This document shows, in pieces, positions 30,101 to 37,901 of a stretch of DNA of 64,000 nt. A program made the translations under genes and the position numbers. The notes under the pieces are model-generated. The model was not told the DNA's origin. It saw nothing but the letters and a program-made list of their open reading frames with translations, and searched no databases. The first letter of the stretch is position 1; each line of letters begins with the position of its first letter. The DNA lies in the NCBI RefSeq assembly GCF_001427025.1, contig NZ_LMGA01000001.1, positions 1,139,948 to 1,203,947 of the forward strand, read 5' to 3'. The DNA is from Mesorhizobium sp. Root554 (lineage in GTDB: Bacteria > Pseudomonadota > Alphaproteobacteria > Rhizobiales > Rhizobiaceae).

Positions 30101-32674
30101 CGCGTGGTGCTCCATACCCGTAACGGAACCATTTTCGACCAGATAGAACGGGCGGAGGCTGCCGCGCTGCAGGCGAGGGACGGTGAAACGCCCCGCCCAT
30201 CCGCACGCGACCAGGAGAAGCGTCCGGCCATTCAGGAGCCGGCGTTGGAGAGCCTGCCCGAAGGGGGCAAAGGGCTGAATTTCTGGAACGGTTACGGCGG
30301 CTTCGAAGGCGACGGACGCCATTATGTGACGCGGCTGACGGGAAACCGCACCACGCCCCAGCCATGGATCAACGTCATCTCGAACGCCGCTTTCGGCTTC
30401 CATGTCTCGGCGGAAGGAGCCGCCTTCACCTGGAGCCGCAACAGCCGCGACTACCAGTTGACGCCATGGTCCAACGACCCGGTCACCAACAGGCCGGGCG
30501 AGGGCATCTATATCCACGATCTGGCGAGCGGCAAGGCGTTCTCGCCGCTGGCCTGCGTCGTCCGCGATCCCGGCATGGTCTACGAGACGTGGCACGGCCA
30601 GGGCTTCTCGACCTTCCGGTCGAAACGCGGCCCGTTGTCGATGGACCTGACGCATGTGGTCGATCCCGCCGATCCGGTGAAGGTTTCCCGGCTCAGGATC
30701 CAGAACTCCGGTTCGACGCCGGCGAAGTTGCGCGTCTACGCCTATGCCGAGTGGGTTCTCGGCATTCATCGCTCCAAGACCGCCGCGACGATCGTGCCGT
30801 CGTTCGATAAGACCGCCGGCGCCGTTCTGGCGCAAAACCCCTACGATCTCGACTTTGGCGAACGCATCGCCTTCCTGGCGACCGACGGGGATTTGCAGTC
30901 CTATACGAGCGACCGGCGGGAATTCCTCGGCAGGCATGGCAGCAGCCGGATGCCACAGGCGGTTAACGCGGGCGCGGCCCTATCCGGCCGCACCGATGCC
31001 GGCGAAGATACCTGCGCCGCGCTCGCGCGTGACGTGGAGGTTCCGGCCGGCGGCGACGTAACCGTCCTGTGGCTTCTCGGCGATGCGGCTTCCCTTGAGG
31101 AAGCGCGTGACCTGGTCAAAAAGCATCGGGCAAAGGATTTCGACGAACGCCTTGCCGAAAACGAGCAGGATTGGCGCGGCTTCCTCGATACGATCCAGGT
31201 CGAAACGCCGGACAAGGCGCTCGACGCCGTCGTCAATCACTGGCTCCCGTATCAGAGCCTGGCTTGCCGCATACGCGCCCGCTCGGCCTTCTACCAGGCC
31301 AGCGGCGCCTTCGGCTTCCGCGATCAGCTTCAGGACACGATGGCGTTGCTTGCCCATGATCCGACGCTGGCGCGCGAGCAGATCATCAACGCCGCCAAGC
31401 GGCAGTTCAAGGAAGGCGACGTGCAGCATTGGTGGCTGCCGCGCACCGGCGCCGGTGTGCGCACGATGATCTCCGACGACGTGGTCTGGCTTGCCCATGC
31501 GGTAGCACGCTACATTTCTGTGACGGGCGAGAAGGCGTTGCTGAAGGAAAGCCTGCCTTTCCTTGAGGGAGAACCTCTGGCTGAAGGAGAGCACGATTCC
31601 TTCTTCACGCCGGAAGTGTCGAAGAAGACCGCCACGATCTACGAGCATTGCGCACGCGCGCTCGACCTCGCCATGGAGCGCACCAGTGACAACGGCTTGC
31701 CGCTCATCCTCGGCGGCGACTGGAACGATGGCATGAACCGGGTGGGCGAGGAGGGCAGGGGCGAAAGCGTCTGGCTCGGCTGGTTCCTGCTCAGGACGCT
31801 CGGCGACTTCGCGCCGATCGCCCAGGCCCAGGGTGACGCCAGGCACGCGCAGGCATGGGAAAAACATGCCGGCCTGCTCAAGCGGGCGCTGGAGAACACG
31901 GCCTGGGACGGCGCATGGTACCGGCGCGGCAGCTTCGACGACGGTACGCCGCTCGGCTCGCGAACCTCGGACGAATGCAAGATCGACTCCATCGCCCAGT
32001 CATGGAGCGTCCTGTCCGGCGAAGGCGATCCCGCCCGCTCGCAGACCGCCATGCAGGAGGCGATGAAGATGCTCGTCGATGACGAGCTCAAGATCGTCAA
32101 GCTGTTCACGCCACCGTTCTCCAAGACCGACAAGGACCCCGGCTACATCAAGAGCTATCCTCCGGGCGTCCGCGAGAATGGCGGGCAATACACGCATGCC
32201 GCGACGTGGTTTGTCATTGCCCTGGCCGAAATGGGGCGGGTAGACGACGCCTATCGCTGCTTCTGCATGCTGAACCCGGTCAACCATGCCCTCGACGAGG
32301 CCGCGGCCGAGCATTACCGCGTCGAACCGTTCGTGGTGGCAGCCGACATCTATTCCGGCCAGGACAAGGGCGGACGCGGCGGCTGGACCTGGTACACGGG
32401 GTCGGCCGGATGGCTTTATCGCGCGGCGGTGGAAGGCATTCTTGGAATCGAGCGGCACGGCAAACGGATCGAGTTCAATCCCCGACTTCCAAGCCATTGG
32501 GATGGCTATACCGTTCGCCTCAACATGTTGGGGTCGCAGTACACGGTGAAGGTCCAGCGCGCCAGGAGCGTCAAGTCCATTTCGGTCCAGGTCGATGGGG
32601 TGAAGACGAAGTCGCAAGGCTTCGAGCTCAAGGCGGGCGTCTCCAGCGAAGTCGTCGTCACGATACCGCGGTAG
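24122..32674 (+). CDS. ndvB: Cyclic beta-1,2-glucan synthase
   Basis: This 2850-residue inner-membrane protein makes periplasmic cyclic beta-1,2-glucan from UDP-glucose; NdvB/ChvB/Cgs homologues matter for osmotic adaptation and host infection. The N-terminal region is followed by helices near 413-473, the GT84 transferase domain with LDADTRTT (near 628) and QHRWARGDWQ (near 776), and more membrane helices near 812-858, 876-902 and 937-983. A long middle section follows, then a GH94-like phosphorylase domain near 2360-2820 with QDTMALLAHDP (near 2400) and GGDWNDGMNRVGEEG (near 2531), thought to control glucan length. The reading frame is intact over 8.5 kb. The exporter ndvA follows after 250 bp. 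Confidence 0.97.
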   Translation: MNIQTSPAAVERTGANFPAATDEPIRLQFLPEDRLRSLGEQLARGEIAEIAGFEPVDFQTRIRDNARKIQDVYVTTNAAQGRGETITPAAQWLLDNNYLIEETVYQIKRDLPRRFYKQLPVLKFANGATMPRALALAWVYVAHSDSSMSAQMFKSIVEGFQSVQPMKIGEIWALPSLLRFVLIENLRRLAVRVARSRDMRQIANDVADKVLSVRDDDDRALLGPYQAHARDTTFATQLLYRLRDGSQNAGRALEWLEDELEKSGSDAEEIIIGEHQTLSSGNVTTGNIVRGLRLINDIDWTVWFEDVSRIDALLRERTNFSALDFASRDQYRTEIEELARHSDSSEYEVAEKATELAGYAMSGPQDEAASEGGHLVDVGFFVVGPRRLDLEKAIRYRPPIGTRIQRSFRSTGWLGIVVPVFALTVLLLWLSGNALATLGLPLPAITLMLVLFAVPASEGALAFFNTIVLLFLKPTRLVGYEYKDGVPAEARTLVVVPSLIGSRDDVEESIRNIEVHHLANASGELYFALLSDWPDSKAEIDATDNEILQFAREQIAKLNARYPQEGAPLFHLLHRRRLFNASQGTWMGWERKRGKLHELNLLLRGDSDTTFMPLDAPLPEHVEYVMTLDADTRTTRDAVVRLVGKLRHPLNSPKLNPGHNAVTSGYTILQPRITPSLTTGDEASFFQRVFSANRGLDPYVFAVSDLYQDVFGDGSFTGKGLYHVDAFEAALKGRIEENTILSHDLLEGALARSALVTDVELVEDYPTRYSVDASRQHRWARGDWQLLGFILNPRSGVPALSRWKMVDNLRRSLTPIFWVMASIAGWSLLPFTQAAQWQALLILSLFMAPTFDIINAIVPKSTDATPRGHFTALAHDVAFGTAMVALKVVLMAHSAWMMVDAIIRTLYRLLVSRKNLLEWRTASQAQKGGNDFGSYYGLMYGAVIIGVVGLAIPVLADSTGAFVAFFFALFWVGSPAFAWLISRSAETEDRLHLFPKDMHALRVVARRTWHYFETFVTAEHHHLPPDNFQESPTPVVAPRTSPTNIGVYLLSVVSARDFGWISMSDAVGRIEATLSTIEGMPRSRGHLYNWYDTTTLKPLYPLYISSVDSGNLAGHLVAVAAACAEWAEAPSVHLHGDFEGVLDTVAILEESLEDLPDDRRQLRPLRKRLTDRIDGMRRAVQTIKAQPEMASIRTINLAVLAGEIRKLAAAIDTEVNSTLSDIIVDWAGRLEAVCEAHVHDAHSDHKAVEALRTKLLALRERARQFAFEMDFSFLLRQERKLLSIGYRVEEHQLDESCYDLLASEARLTSLFAIAKGDLPTEHWFRLGRPIVEIGFQGALMSWSGSMFEYLMPPLVMKEPQGSILNQTSKLVIKRQMQYGRSKNVPWGISEAAYNARDRELTYQYTNFGVPGLGLKRGLGQNTVIAPYATVLAAQFMPREAVANLKRLKDVGALGRHGYYDAVDYTPQRVPEGTDHAVVLNYMAHHSGMSIAAVADAVFEGRLRDRFHSDPVIESAELLLQEKAPRDIPIATIRTEADDRTAKNDLEPQSPDTRIILDPAWALRSTSLMSNGRYSVMLSATGSGYSRFGELTVTRWQPDPTEDKLGSYIFLRDVETGDWWSATVEPKQAQNEATQTLFSDDKASFIKSVGSLRSEIECIVISEGNGEGRRVTLSNDGATDRHIEVTSFAELVLGSEVSDNGHPAFSKMFIETEIEPDNSAIFAYRRKRETSEPDIAAVHFVTDPSSQARDTEAETDRRAFIGAGRTLDNAAAFDSGAKLSGTAGFTLDPIASLRRRVRVPANKKISLVFWTVVGSNRAELEEAVGRLDHAESFARQAMLAWTRSQVQTRHVGLSLTDAANVQKLARYLIYPDPFLRLPPESIASGLGKQSSLWPTSISGDLPIFAVRIADVADLEIVAQALRFQEYMRTRGMTADLVIVNEQASSYVQDLQQAIESLCENSRLRGKELGPRQHIFAVRRDLMDEPTYKTLLAVARVVLHTRNGTIFDQIERAEAAALQARDGETPRPSARDQEKRPAIQEPALESLPEGGKGLNFWNGYGGFEGDGRHYVTRLTGNRTTPQPWINVISNAAFGFHVSAEGAAFTWSRNSRDYQLTPWSNDPVTNRPGEGIYIHDLASGKAFSPLACVVRDPGMVYETWHGQGFSTFRSKRGPLSMDLTHVVDPADPVKVSRLRIQNSGSTPAKLRVYAYAEWVLGIHRSKTAATIVPSFDKTAGAVLAQNPYDLDFGERIAFLATDGDLQSYTSDRREFLGRHGSSRMPQAVNAGAALSGRTDAGEDTCAALARDVEVPAGGDVTVLWLLGDAASLEEARDLVKKHRAKDFDERLAENEQDWRGFLDTIQVETPDKALDAVVNHWLPYQSLACRIRARSAFYQASGAFGFRDQLQDTMALLAHDPTLAREQIINAAKRQFKEGDVQHWWLPRTGAGVRTMISDDVVWLAHAVARYISVTGEKALLKESLPFLEGEPLAEGEHDSFFTPEVSKKTATIYEHCARALDLAMERTSDNGLPLILGGDWNDGMNRVGEEGRGESVWLGWFLLRTLGDFAPIAQAQGDARHAQAWEKHAGLLKRALENTAWDGAWYRRGSFDDGTPLGSRTSDECKIDSIAQSWSVLSGEGDPARSQTAMQEAMKMLVDDELKIVKLFTPPFSKTDKDPGYIKSYPPGVRENGGQYTHAATWFVIALAEMGRVDDAYRCFCMLNPVNHALDEAAAEHYRVEPFVVAADIYSGQDKGGRGGWTWYTGSAGWLYRAAVEGILGIERHGKRIEFNPRLPSHWDGYTVRLNMLGSQYTVKVQRARSVKSISVQVDGVKTKSQGFELKAGVSSEVVVTIPR

Positions 32675-32700
32675 AATCACAGCGGCTGGACGGGTGAGTA

Positions 32701-32733
32701 AAATTGCGGCAGTCTTTGCAACTGCCGCAATTT
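32701..32733 (+). terminator. Hairpin after ndvB
   Basis: A perfect 13-bp stem (aaattgcggcagt paired with actgccgcaattt, 32701-32713 and 32721-32733) with a 7-base loop begins 27 bases after the ndvB stop. The T-run after the stem is short (ttt within the stem end, then cgcctt), so it may be a weak terminator or an mRNA-protecting stem-loop between ndvB and ndvA. Confidence 0.65.
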
Positions 32734-32924
32734 CGCCTTAGACCTGACATTTTACCTGCTTTCTCAAAACGTTACCGGATCACGCCAGATTTCGGCCCGT
32801 TGTTATGTTTTGTACGATGAATCGGAACACTTGGGGGCTGCTGCCATTGTTTTGCGACCTATCTAATTGTACGAAGTCGCTGAATTGATGCACTGCACAA
32901 TGGAAAGATACGCGGAGTAACCGA

Positions 32925-34703
32925 GTGTCCCTTTTGCAAATATACTGGAGAGCGCTGGGCTATCTCGCTTCCGACAAGAAGCGGGTCGCTTTTATTTGCC
33001 TGGCCAACGTAACGCTTGCCGTCGTGACCATCCTGGAGCCGATCATGTTCGGCCGCGTCATCGACGCGATTTCGGACAAGACCGGCGCCTTCGGACCGCT
33101 GGCCATGTGGGCCGGGCTGGGTGTCTTCAACATCATCGCCTTTGTCCTCGTTGCCCGCGGCGCCGACCGTTTCGCGCACAAGCGCCGCACGGAAGTGCTT
33201 TGCGATTCCTTCGAGCGCGTCATCACCATGCCGCTCTCGTGGCATCATCGCCGCGGCACGTCCAATTCCCTGCACACGCTGCTGCGCGCGGTGGAAGCGC
33301 TGTTCAGCCTGTGGCTGGAATTCATGCGCCAGCACCTGTCGACCGCCGTTGCGCTGGTCCTGCTCATCCCGACCGCCTTGGCACTGGACGTCCGCATGTC
33401 CCTGGTGCTGCTGGTTCTCGGCGTGCTCTATTTCGGCATTGGCCGGCTTGTCATGCGCAAGACCAAGGAAGGGCAGGCGAGCGTCGAGCGTCACTATCAT
33501 ACCGTGTTCGCCCATGTGACGGACTCCGTCTCCAACGTCGCCGTCCTCCAGAGCTATAACCGGATCGGTCACGAGACCGAGACGCTGAAGCGCTACGTGA
33601 AGGATCTTCTCAACGCACAGAATCCGGTACTCGACTGGTGGGCTTTCGCCAGCGCCATGCATCGGCTGTCGTCGACGGTCTCGATGATGGTCGTGCTGCT
33701 GATCGGCGCCTATCTGGTCACGCATGGCCAACTGCGCATCGGCGACGTCATCGCCTTCACCGGCTTTGCCACGCTGCTGATCGCCCGTCTCGACCAGGTC
33801 TCCGCCTTCGTGAACCAGATTTCCGAAGCGCGCGCCAAGCTCGAGGATTTCTACAAGCTCGAGGATTCCGCCGTCGACGAGGCCGAGCCTGCCGATCTGC
33901 GCGACCTCGGCAACGTCACCGGCCATGTCCGTTTCGAGAATGTCGGCTTCGAGTTCCCGAATTCGGGGCAGGGCGTCGACGATGTTTCCTTCGAGGTTCA
34001 TGCCGGCCAGACGGTTGCCATTGTCGGCCCGACGGGCGCCGGCAAGACGACCCTCATCAACCTGCTGCAGCGCGTCCACAACCCGGAGCGCGGCCGCATC
34101 CTGATCGATGGCATCGACACCCGCACGGTGACCCGCAAGTCGCTGCGCAATTCGATTGCCACCGTCTTCCAGGACGCCGGCTTGTTGAACCGGTCGATCG
34201 AGGAGAACATTCGTATCGGCCGTGCCGAAGCCAACTATGAGGATATCCACGCCGCGGCGCAGGCCGCCGTCGCACAGGATTTCATCCTCTCCAAGAGCGA
34301 AGGCTATGACACGGTCGTCGGCGAGCGTGGCGGCCAGCTTTCGGGCGGCGAACGCCAGCGCATCGCCATCGCGCGCGCCGTGTTGAAGGATTCGCCCATT
34401 CTGGTGCTCGACGAAGCGACCAGCGCGCTCGACGTGGAAACCGAAGGCCGCGTCAAGGAGGCCATCGACGATCTGCGCCGTGACCGCACGACGTTCATCA
34501 TTGCACACCGTCTGACGACGGTCCGCGATGCCGATCTCGTCGTGTTCATGGACAAGGGCAAGATCATCGAGATGGGCGGCTTCGCCGAGCTCTCGCTGCG
34601 CAACGGCCGCTTTGCCTCGCTGCTGCGCGCCGGCGGCCTGCTCAACGACGAAGAGGTCCGCCGTCTCAGCCGCCTGTCGCCTGTTCAGGACGCGGCTGCC
34701 TGA
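32925..34703 (+). CDS. ndvA: Cyclic beta-1,2-glucan exporter, ABC permease/ATPase fusion
   Basis: NdvA moves cyclic glucan from cytoplasm to periplasm. The 592-residue half-transporter has a six-helix ABC exporter domain (residues about 20-310) and a C-terminal ATPase with Walker A GPTGAGKTTL (near 368), signature LSGGERQRIAIARAVL (near 472) and Walker B ILVLDEATSALD (near 491). It begins at a GTG at 32925 with GGAG eight bases upstream; N-terminal MSLLQIYWRALGYLA is typical of the family. It lies downstream of ndvB with a hairpin in between, so it may have its own promoter in the 250-bp gap. Confidence 0.96.
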   Translation: MSLLQIYWRALGYLASDKKRVAFICLANVTLAVVTILEPIMFGRVIDAISDKTGAFGPLAMWAGLGVFNIIAFVLVARGADRFAHKRRTEVLCDSFERVITMPLSWHHRRGTSNSLHTLLRAVEALFSLWLEFMRQHLSTAVALVLLIPTALALDVRMSLVLLVLGVLYFGIGRLVMRKTKEGQASVERHYHTVFAHVTDSVSNVAVLQSYNRIGHETETLKRYVKDLLNAQNPVLDWWAFASAMHRLSSTVSMMVVLLIGAYLVTHGQLRIGDVIAFTGFATLLIARLDQVSAFVNQISEARAKLEDFYKLEDSAVDEAEPADLRDLGNVTGHVRFENVGFEFPNSGQGVDDVSFEVHAGQTVAIVGPTGAGKTTLINLLQRVHNPERGRILIDGIDTRTVTRKSLRNSIATVFQDAGLLNRSIEENIRIGRAEANYEDIHAAAQAAVAQDFILSKSEGYDTVVGERGGQLSGGERQRIAIARAVLKDSPILVLDEATSALDVETEGRVKEAIDDLRRDRTTFIIAHRLTTVRDADLVVFMDKGKIIEMGGFAELSLRNGRFASLLRAGGLLNDEEVRRLSRLSPVQDAAA

Positions 34704-34770
34704 CCTTCGGGCAGCCCGCGATCAAAGAGCGCAATTGCCGTCTTGTGCGTGCAGGGCTATCTAGAGGCCC

Positions 34771-35526
34771 ATGAGCGATACAAGCGCAGGCTCTGCAGGC
34801 TGGAGCAGCATAGCAAACCCGACCCGCTTCATGGCGCTGGCCGACAGGCTGGTGCCATGGCTGTCTGTCGTGGCCGCCGCCTTGCTCGCCATTGGGCTCT
34901 ATATGAGCTTCGCCGCGCCGGAGGATTTCCAGCAGGGCATCACTGTCCGCATCATGTACATCCATGTGCCTTTCGCCTGGCTGTCGATGATGTGCTACAC
35001 GCTGATGGCGATTTCCGCGCTCGGCACGCTGGTCTGGCGTCATCCGCTGGCGGATGTCGCGCTGAAGGCCGCCGCTCCGATCGGCGCCGTGTTCACCGCG
35101 CTCGCCCTTGTGACCGGCTCCATATGGGGCAAGCCGATGTGGGGCACATGGTGGGTCTGGGATGCGCGACTGACATCGGTCTTCGTGTTGTTCCTGATGT
35201 ATCTCGGCATCATCGCACTGACGCGGGCGCTCGACGATGCGGGCAGGGCGGCCTGGGCCGCAGCCGTCATCACCCTGGTCGGCTTCATCAACGTGCCGAT
35301 CATTAAGTTCTCGGTCGATTGGTGGAATACGCTGCATCAGCCGGCGTCGGTGTTCCGCCTCGATGGCCCGACCATCGCCCCCAGCCTCCTGTGGCCGCTG
35401 CTGGTGATGGCCGCGGGCTTCACCGTACTCTTCTTCGTCCTGCACATGACGGCGATGCGGACGGAAATCCGCCGGCGGCGGGTGACGTCCATGCGCCGGC
35501 TGGCGGCGCGCAACGCCGAAGCATAG
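34771..35526 (+). CDS. ccmC: Heme exporter protein CcmC
   Basis: CcmC delivers heme to the chaperone CcmE in system I cytochrome c maturation. The 251-residue protein has six membrane helices, the periplasmic tryptophan-rich WWD motif WGTWWVWDARLTS (near residue 126-138), and the two heme-ligand histidine sites YIHVPFAW and NTLHQPAS. Length matches the family. It stands alone here: no ccmA, ccmB, ccmD or ccmG lie beside it, whereas they commonly form ccmABCDG in rhizobia. The rest of the system is presumably elsewhere. It follows ndvA by 67 bp and converges on the GFA gene. Confidence 0.94.
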   Translation: MSDTSAGSAGWSSIANPTRFMALADRLVPWLSVVAAALLAIGLYMSFAAPEDFQQGITVRIMYIHVPFAWLSMMCYTLMAISALGTLVWRHPLADVALKAAAPIGAVFTALALVTGSIWGKPMWGTWWVWDARLTSVFVLFLMYLGIIALTRALDDAGRAAWAAAVITLVGFINVPIIKFSVDWWNTLHQPASVFRLDGPTIAPSLLWPLLVMAAGFTVLFFVLHMTAMRTEIRRRRVTSMRRLAARNAEA

Positions 35527-35553
35527 ACCCCAAGCGGCTATTGATCCTGCGGC

Positions 35554-35946
35554 CTACCCCTCGGAGCGGCCCGCTGCCTCGCGATCGCGCTCGTAGCGTC
35601 TCGTCAACGGAAATGGCGGCAGCCAGGACTCGCGGCGGATGATCCAGCTTTCGTAGGTCGGCACCAACTGGTCCGGCGCATCCAGCGACCCCAGATGCAC
35701 CTCGATCTCGTCGCCGCTGCGAGCGAAGACGGAGGAGCCGCAGCGCGGACAGAAAAACCGCCCTGCATAGTCTCGTGTTTCGCCCGCAATCGTCACTGCA
35801 TCCTGGGGGAACACCGCGGCGGCGTAAAAAAGCGCCCCATGATGCTTGCGGCAATCGAGGCAATGGCAAACGCCCACGCGATACGGGCGCCCCGCCGCGA
35901 CAATCCGGACATCGCCGCAAAGGCACCCGCCAGTGAATCGGTCCAT
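35554..35946 (-). CDS. GFA/CENP-V-type zinc-binding protein
   Basis: The 130-residue protein belongs to the GFA (glutathione-dependent formaldehyde-activating-like) family of small zinc-binding proteins. Zinc-ligand cysteines are clear: GGCLCGDVR (residues 6-14), GVCHCLDCRKHHGA (near 25-38) and FFCPRCGSSVFA (near 64-75). The family name derives from one studied member; most, including this one, have no proven substrate. The ATG at 35946 has no strong ribosome site. The glutathione S-transferase gene lies divergently about 250 bp away, which may be coincidental. Confidence 0.9.
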   Translation of the reverse strand: MDRFTGGCLCGDVRIVAAGRPYRVGVCHCLDCRKHHGALFYAAAVFPQDAVTIAGETRDYAGRFFCPRCGSSVFARSGDEIEVHLGSLDAPDQLVPTYESWIIRRESWLPPFPLTRRYERDREAAGRSEG

Positions 35947-36124
35947 ACCGCGTCTCCTCTATCCTGGCCGCCCATAATTTGCCGGCGCCTGCCTAATTCT
36001 GCAGGGGTAGGGATCAACCTTCATGTGATCCCCTGCAGGAATCCACTCATTTTTTCCGGTGTATGTCGGAATTCCACCTCGTCTTGCGTCCTTTGAATGC
36101 CCCACTCGAAAGAAGGATGAAGAG

Positions 36125-36196
36125 ATGCGGAAACAGATCTTGACCCGCCACGTTGCGCTGGGTGACGTCACGCAATCCCTCGGAGCATTCCAATGA
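36125..36196 (+). CDS. 23-codon leader ORF coupled to the GST gene
   Basis: An ATG at 36125 follows the strong ribosome-site sequence AGAAGGATGAAGAG and opens a 23-codon frame (MRKQILTRHVALGDVTQSLG, then AFQ). Its TGA stop at 36194-36196 overlaps the ATG of the glutathione S-transferase gene (ATGA). The coupled GST start has only a moderate ribosome site of its own. This arrangement suggests translational coupling or a leader peptide. It could also be chance, since the frame is short; conservation was not checked. Confidence 0.4.
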   Translation: MRKQILTRHVALGDVTQSLGAFQ

Positions 36197-36849
36197 TCCC
36201 CACCATTACCGCCTTTGAAAGCTCTCCCGACCGCGGCCAGGGACTGGCGCGTGACATGCGCGTTCGCTGGGCGCTCGAAGAAGTGGGACAGCCTTACGAC
36301 GTTCGTCTCGTTTCATTCAAAGAGTTGAAGCAGCCGGCGCATCGTGCGCTGCATCCTTTCGGCCAGATTCCGACCTATGAAGAAGGCGATCTCGCTCTGT
36401 TCGAGTCCGGATCCATCATATTCCATATTGCGCAGCGCCATACGGGCCTGCTGCCGGACGATGCCAACGCGCGCGCGCGGGCGATCACCTGGATGTTTGC
36501 CGCGGTCAGCACAGTGGAGCCGCCAATCCTCGAACTGCAGACCCTCAAATTCGGGGAGGGGGACAAGCCCTGGTTCGAACAACGCTTGCCGCTCGTCAAG
36601 GACCGCATCCGTGACCGGCTGCGCGAACTCTCAGTTCGCCTTGGCGATGCCGACTGGCTGGACGGCGCCTTCAGCGCAGGGGATTTGATGATGGTGCATG
36701 TTCTGGCCAGGCTGCGTCCATCCGGCCTGCTGGAGGAATACCCGAACCTCGCCGCCTATATCGCCCGCGCCGAAGCGAGGCCTGCCTTCAAGCGTGCTTT
36801 CGCCGCCCAACTGGCGGTTTTCGCGGACGGGCCGAAAGCAGCCATCTAG
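36193..36849 (+). CDS. Glutathione S-transferase family protein
   Basis: The 218-residue product has the GST two-domain layout: an N-terminal thioredoxin-like domain with RVRWALEEVGQPYDV and FGQIPTYEEGDLALFESGSIIFHIAQRH (the IP and ES residues that bind the glutathione backbone), and an all-helical C-terminal domain with a WLDGAFSAGDLMMVHVLARL segment near residue 155. The catalytic residue near the N-terminus is uncertain; SSPDRGQGLARD suggests a Ser-type subfamily. The ATG lies in an ATGA overlap with the 23-codon leader ORF. Substrate unknown; a role in electrophile detoxification is likely. Confidence 0.9.
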   Translation: MIPTITAFESSPDRGQGLARDMRVRWALEEVGQPYDVRLVSFKELKQPAHRALHPFGQIPTYEEGDLALFESGSIIFHIAQRHTGLLPDDANARARAITWMFAAVSTVEPPILELQTLKFGEGDKPWFEQRLPLVKDRIRDRLRELSVRLGDADWLDGAFSAGDLMMVHVLARLRPSGLLEEYPNLAAYIARAEARPAFKRAFAAQLAVFADGPKAAI

Positions 36850-37014
36850 AGCAACGCCGAAGACGACCGCGCATCATTCCAGAACGATCGTGGCCCGCCG
36901 CTCCAGCCGAAGCCCTACGCAGCGCGGGCAGGGTGTTGCATCCTATTGGTCGAACGGCTCCATTTTCGCCAAGGAGGGCGTTAGAGTTCGCGAACGTGAA
37001 TCAGGGATCGGCGA

Positions 37015-37668
37015 ATGGCGACTTTCATCTTGATACCCGGAGGCTGGCAGGGCGGTTGGGCTTTCGAGAAAGTCGCAAGCATCCTCACCGCGCGCGGGCA
37101 TAAAGCACTGCCTATTACTCTGTCGGGTCTCGGCGATATTCCCGCCCCAACGGCCAATCTCGACACTCACATAAAAGAAGCCATCAGCGCGGTTAAGGCG
37201 CATGATGACGATCTGGTCGTGGCTGGACACTCCTACGGCGGCATGGTCGTCAGCGGCGCCGCGGATGCCGAACCGGCCCGCATTCGAGCATTGGTCTATA
37301 TCGACGCCTATGTCCCCGAATCCGGCGATTCCGTCTGGTCGCTGACGACGTCCCGTTTTCGAGACGTTTTCGTGGCTGGCGCCAGGGCCGACGGATTGAA
37401 TTGCATGCCGCCGCCGCATCTGGAGACGCGATGCCGGCCGCATCCGATGGGAACGTTTCTTCAGTCGATCAGTCTCAGCAGACGCTGGCGCGAGGTGCGC
37501 CAAAAAATCTTCATTGGCGCACATGGATGGGAAGGAAGTCCGTTCCTCGATCTCTATCAACGATTAAGCGCTGACCCTGCGTGGTCGACAGTCGCCTTGA
37601 ATTGCGGGCACAACATTGCTCGGCTGGAGCCGGAAGCCTTGGCGGAAATATTGCTGGCTCAAGTCTGA
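37015..37668 (+). CDS. Alpha/beta-fold hydrolase (esterase-like)
   Basis: The 217-residue protein is a small alpha/beta hydrolase of the methylesterase/hydroxynitrile lyase-like group. It starts MATFILIPGGWQGGWAFEKV with the oxyanion-hole GGWQGGW, and has the nucleophile elbow VVAGHSYGGMVVSGAA (Ser near residue 74), a candidate acid in YIDAYVPESGDSVW, and a candidate catalytic His in NCGHNIARLEPEALAEIL near the C-terminus. Substrate cannot be predicted. The gene stands alone on plus with no close partner; a GAGGG lies further upstream but the immediate ribosome site (ATCGGCGA) is weak. Confidence 0.9.
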   Translation: MATFILIPGGWQGGWAFEKVASILTARGHKALPITLSGLGDIPAPTANLDTHIKEAISAVKAHDDDLVVAGHSYGGMVVSGAADAEPARIRALVYIDAYVPESGDSVWSLTTSRFRDVFVAGARADGLNCMPPPHLETRCRPHPMGTFLQSISLSRRWREVRQKIFIGAHGWEGSPFLDLYQRLSADPAWSTVALNCGHNIARLEPEALAEILLAQV

Positions 37669-37901
37669 TCGAGGCACTGCCTGGCCATTGGCGGTCAATC
37701 CCGGTTGGCGGCGCGGCGCTATGACGTCGGGTAGAGGGGTTACACCGCAGTTGAAGAAGCAATCCCGGCGCTTACGCATAAGTCGCATAAGATAGATTAT
37801 GGAACTTACACGGATGCAGACCGCGCCCGAAATGGCTTGCCCTGCAACGGTTTGGCTCCTTTCGTCTCCGTCTGCTCGTCCGTCCCCGACACGCCGGCTG
37901 C

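Noticed and set aside
27341..30937. Very long open frame of nearly 1200 codons on the minus strand
   Set aside because: It lies wholly antisense to ndvB and mirrors its codon pattern; the composition (Arg, Gly, Ala, His rich) is that of a GC-rich shadow frame, with no motif or ribosome site.
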